This document shows, one piece after another, positions 18,264-18,790 of a stretch of 18,790 nucleotides of DNA. The stretch comes from Verrucomicrobiota bacterium (GTDB taxonomy: Bacteria > Verrucomicrobiota > Verrucomicrobiia > Verrucomicrobiales > Verrucomicrobiaceae). Numbering within the stretch: the stretch's first letter is position 1; the number at the start of each line of letters is the position of its first letter. The notes below the pieces were generated by a model. That model saw only the letters and a list, made by a program, of their open reading frames with translations, searched no databases and was not told the origin of the DNA. The translations under genes were made by a program, and so were the position numbers. The stretch is taken from NCBI GenBank assembly GCA_023428335.1, contig JAEYYS010000312.1:1-18790 (forward strand), given 5' to 3'.

Positions 18264-18698
18264 TTACTCCGTCGGCAGGCGTGCCGACTGCCAGGCAAGG
18301 AAGCGCCAATCACCGCCTTCCTTGCGCCAGACGGCGAGGTAGCTGAGCGTTGCTTCCATGCGCCCGCTGGCGCCCTCGACCTGCAGCTTGGCGCGACCGC
18401 TCATCAACGCGAGACCGGGGGCGGGGAAGGTGATCGTGCGTTCGCCGGGTTCGTAGGCGAGGTACTTCGTGCGCCCGCCGAGCAGGCTGTCGAGAAAACT
18501 GGCCTTGGTGTCGACGAGACCATTCGAGTGGGCATAGTGCAACTCGGCGGAAAAGGCGGCGTCGAGGGCCGCGCGCTCCGGCTGGAGCATGGCGGCGATG
18601 CGGGCGCTGTCGGCCGCGACAATCGCCTCGGTTTCGTCGGCGGCGTGCAGGGGCAGAACGGCGAGGCAGGCGAGCAGGAGCAGCAGGCGGCGGGTCAT
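18264..18698 (-). CDS. Exported NTF2-like (DUF4440/SnoaL-type) protein
   Basis: The 144-residue protein has a signal peptide (MTRRLLLLLACLAVLPLHAA, cleavage near 19-20). The mature part opens with the long helix IVAADSARIAAMLQPERAAL (26-45) typical of DUF4440 proteins, which includes a LHYAHSNGLVDTKASFL segment (53-69) where family members have their pocket residues, and closes with strands TLSYLAVWRKEGGDWRFLAWQS (117-138). It should form a cone-shaped NTF2-like dimer that binds a small ligand or acts as an isomerase/lyase; no catalytic site can be assigned. It is upstream of the M14 carboxypeptidase on the same strand. Confidence 0.82.
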   Translation of the reverse strand: MTRRLLLLLACLAVLPLHAADETEAIVAADSARIAAMLQPERAALDAAFSAELHYAHSNGLVDTKASFLDSLLGGRTKYLAYEPGERTITFPAPGLALMSGRAKLQVEGASGRMEATLSYLAVWRKEGGDWRFLAWQSARLPTE

Positions 18699-18759
18699 GC
18701 GCCCAGCATGCGGGAACGGGACGGTGAATCCAGCGGAAAGTGGCGCGCTGTCTGGGTAG

Positions 18760-18780
18760 GGCGCTCTGTCCCAGAGCGCC
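18760..18780. repeat. Perfect 9-bp hairpin at right edge
   Basis: GGCGCTCTG (18760-18768) and CAGAGCGCC (18772-18780) enclose a 3-nt loop. No T-tract follows on either strand. It might end a minus-strand gene beyond the window or be one copy of a palindromic intergenic repeat: the 10-mer TGGGACAGAG on its minus strand also occurs at 14117-14126. Confidence 0.5.
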
Positions 18781-18790
18781 GGGTTTGGAG

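Overview
This is a GC-rich bacterial chromosomal window, densely packed with about 16 genes on both strands. It has no rRNA, no recognisable tRNA, no CRISPR array and no transposase. The likely host is a verrucomicrobium of the Opitutales/Opitutaceae type. That is an inference from the very high GC3, a Chlamydia-like radical-free class I ribonucleotide reductase with several ATP-cones, a four-helix-bundle protein with a zinc-ribbon suffix, a bacterial AP2-like protein with a histone-like tail, and the scarcity of Shine-Dalgarno sequences. No marker gene fixes the taxonomy.

Left part (1-2382): a methyltransferase running off the left edge is transcribed divergently from an MFS transporter, which ends in a strong hairpin. 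Next comes a 419-bp regulatory region (2345-2763) with a perfect DnaA-box match, two NrdR-box-like sites, a 12-bp palindrome and a promoter. It drives the nrdB-nrdA operon (2764-7225). NrdB has Leu where the radical Tyr normally sits and Glu at the first metal ligand, so it should be a non-tyrosyl (Mn/Fe, class Ic) enzyme. NrdA carries three ATP-cone-like segments before its catalytic core.

Middle (7226-12257): an exported thioredoxin-like protein without a CxxC; an AT-rich, repeat-bearing gap followed by a four-helix-bundle/zinc-ribbon protein; a DUF3592-like membrane protein; a Uup-type ABC-F ATPase on the minus strand; and a membrane-anchored pilin-like protein.

Right part (12258-18790): a minus-strand cluster of a DUF3253 protein, an SRPBCC protein and a cyclopropane-synthase-superfamily methyltransferase that resembles plant coclaurine N-methyltransferases; the AP2-like/H1-tail protein; D-aminoacyl-tRNA deacylase (dtd), divergent from a stand-alone CoaB and an inositol-monophosphatase-family enzyme; and a minus-strand pair of exported proteins, an NTF2-like protein and an M14 zinc carboxypeptidase.

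Two window-wide patterns stand out. Five start codons lie 34-36 bp downstream of the first base of a TTGACA-like hexamer with no Shine-Dalgarno, as expected for leaderless mRNAs. Genes that do have a leader, notably nrdB, nrdA and the IMPase gene, are preceded by C/T-rich sequence, again without a Shine-Dalgarno.
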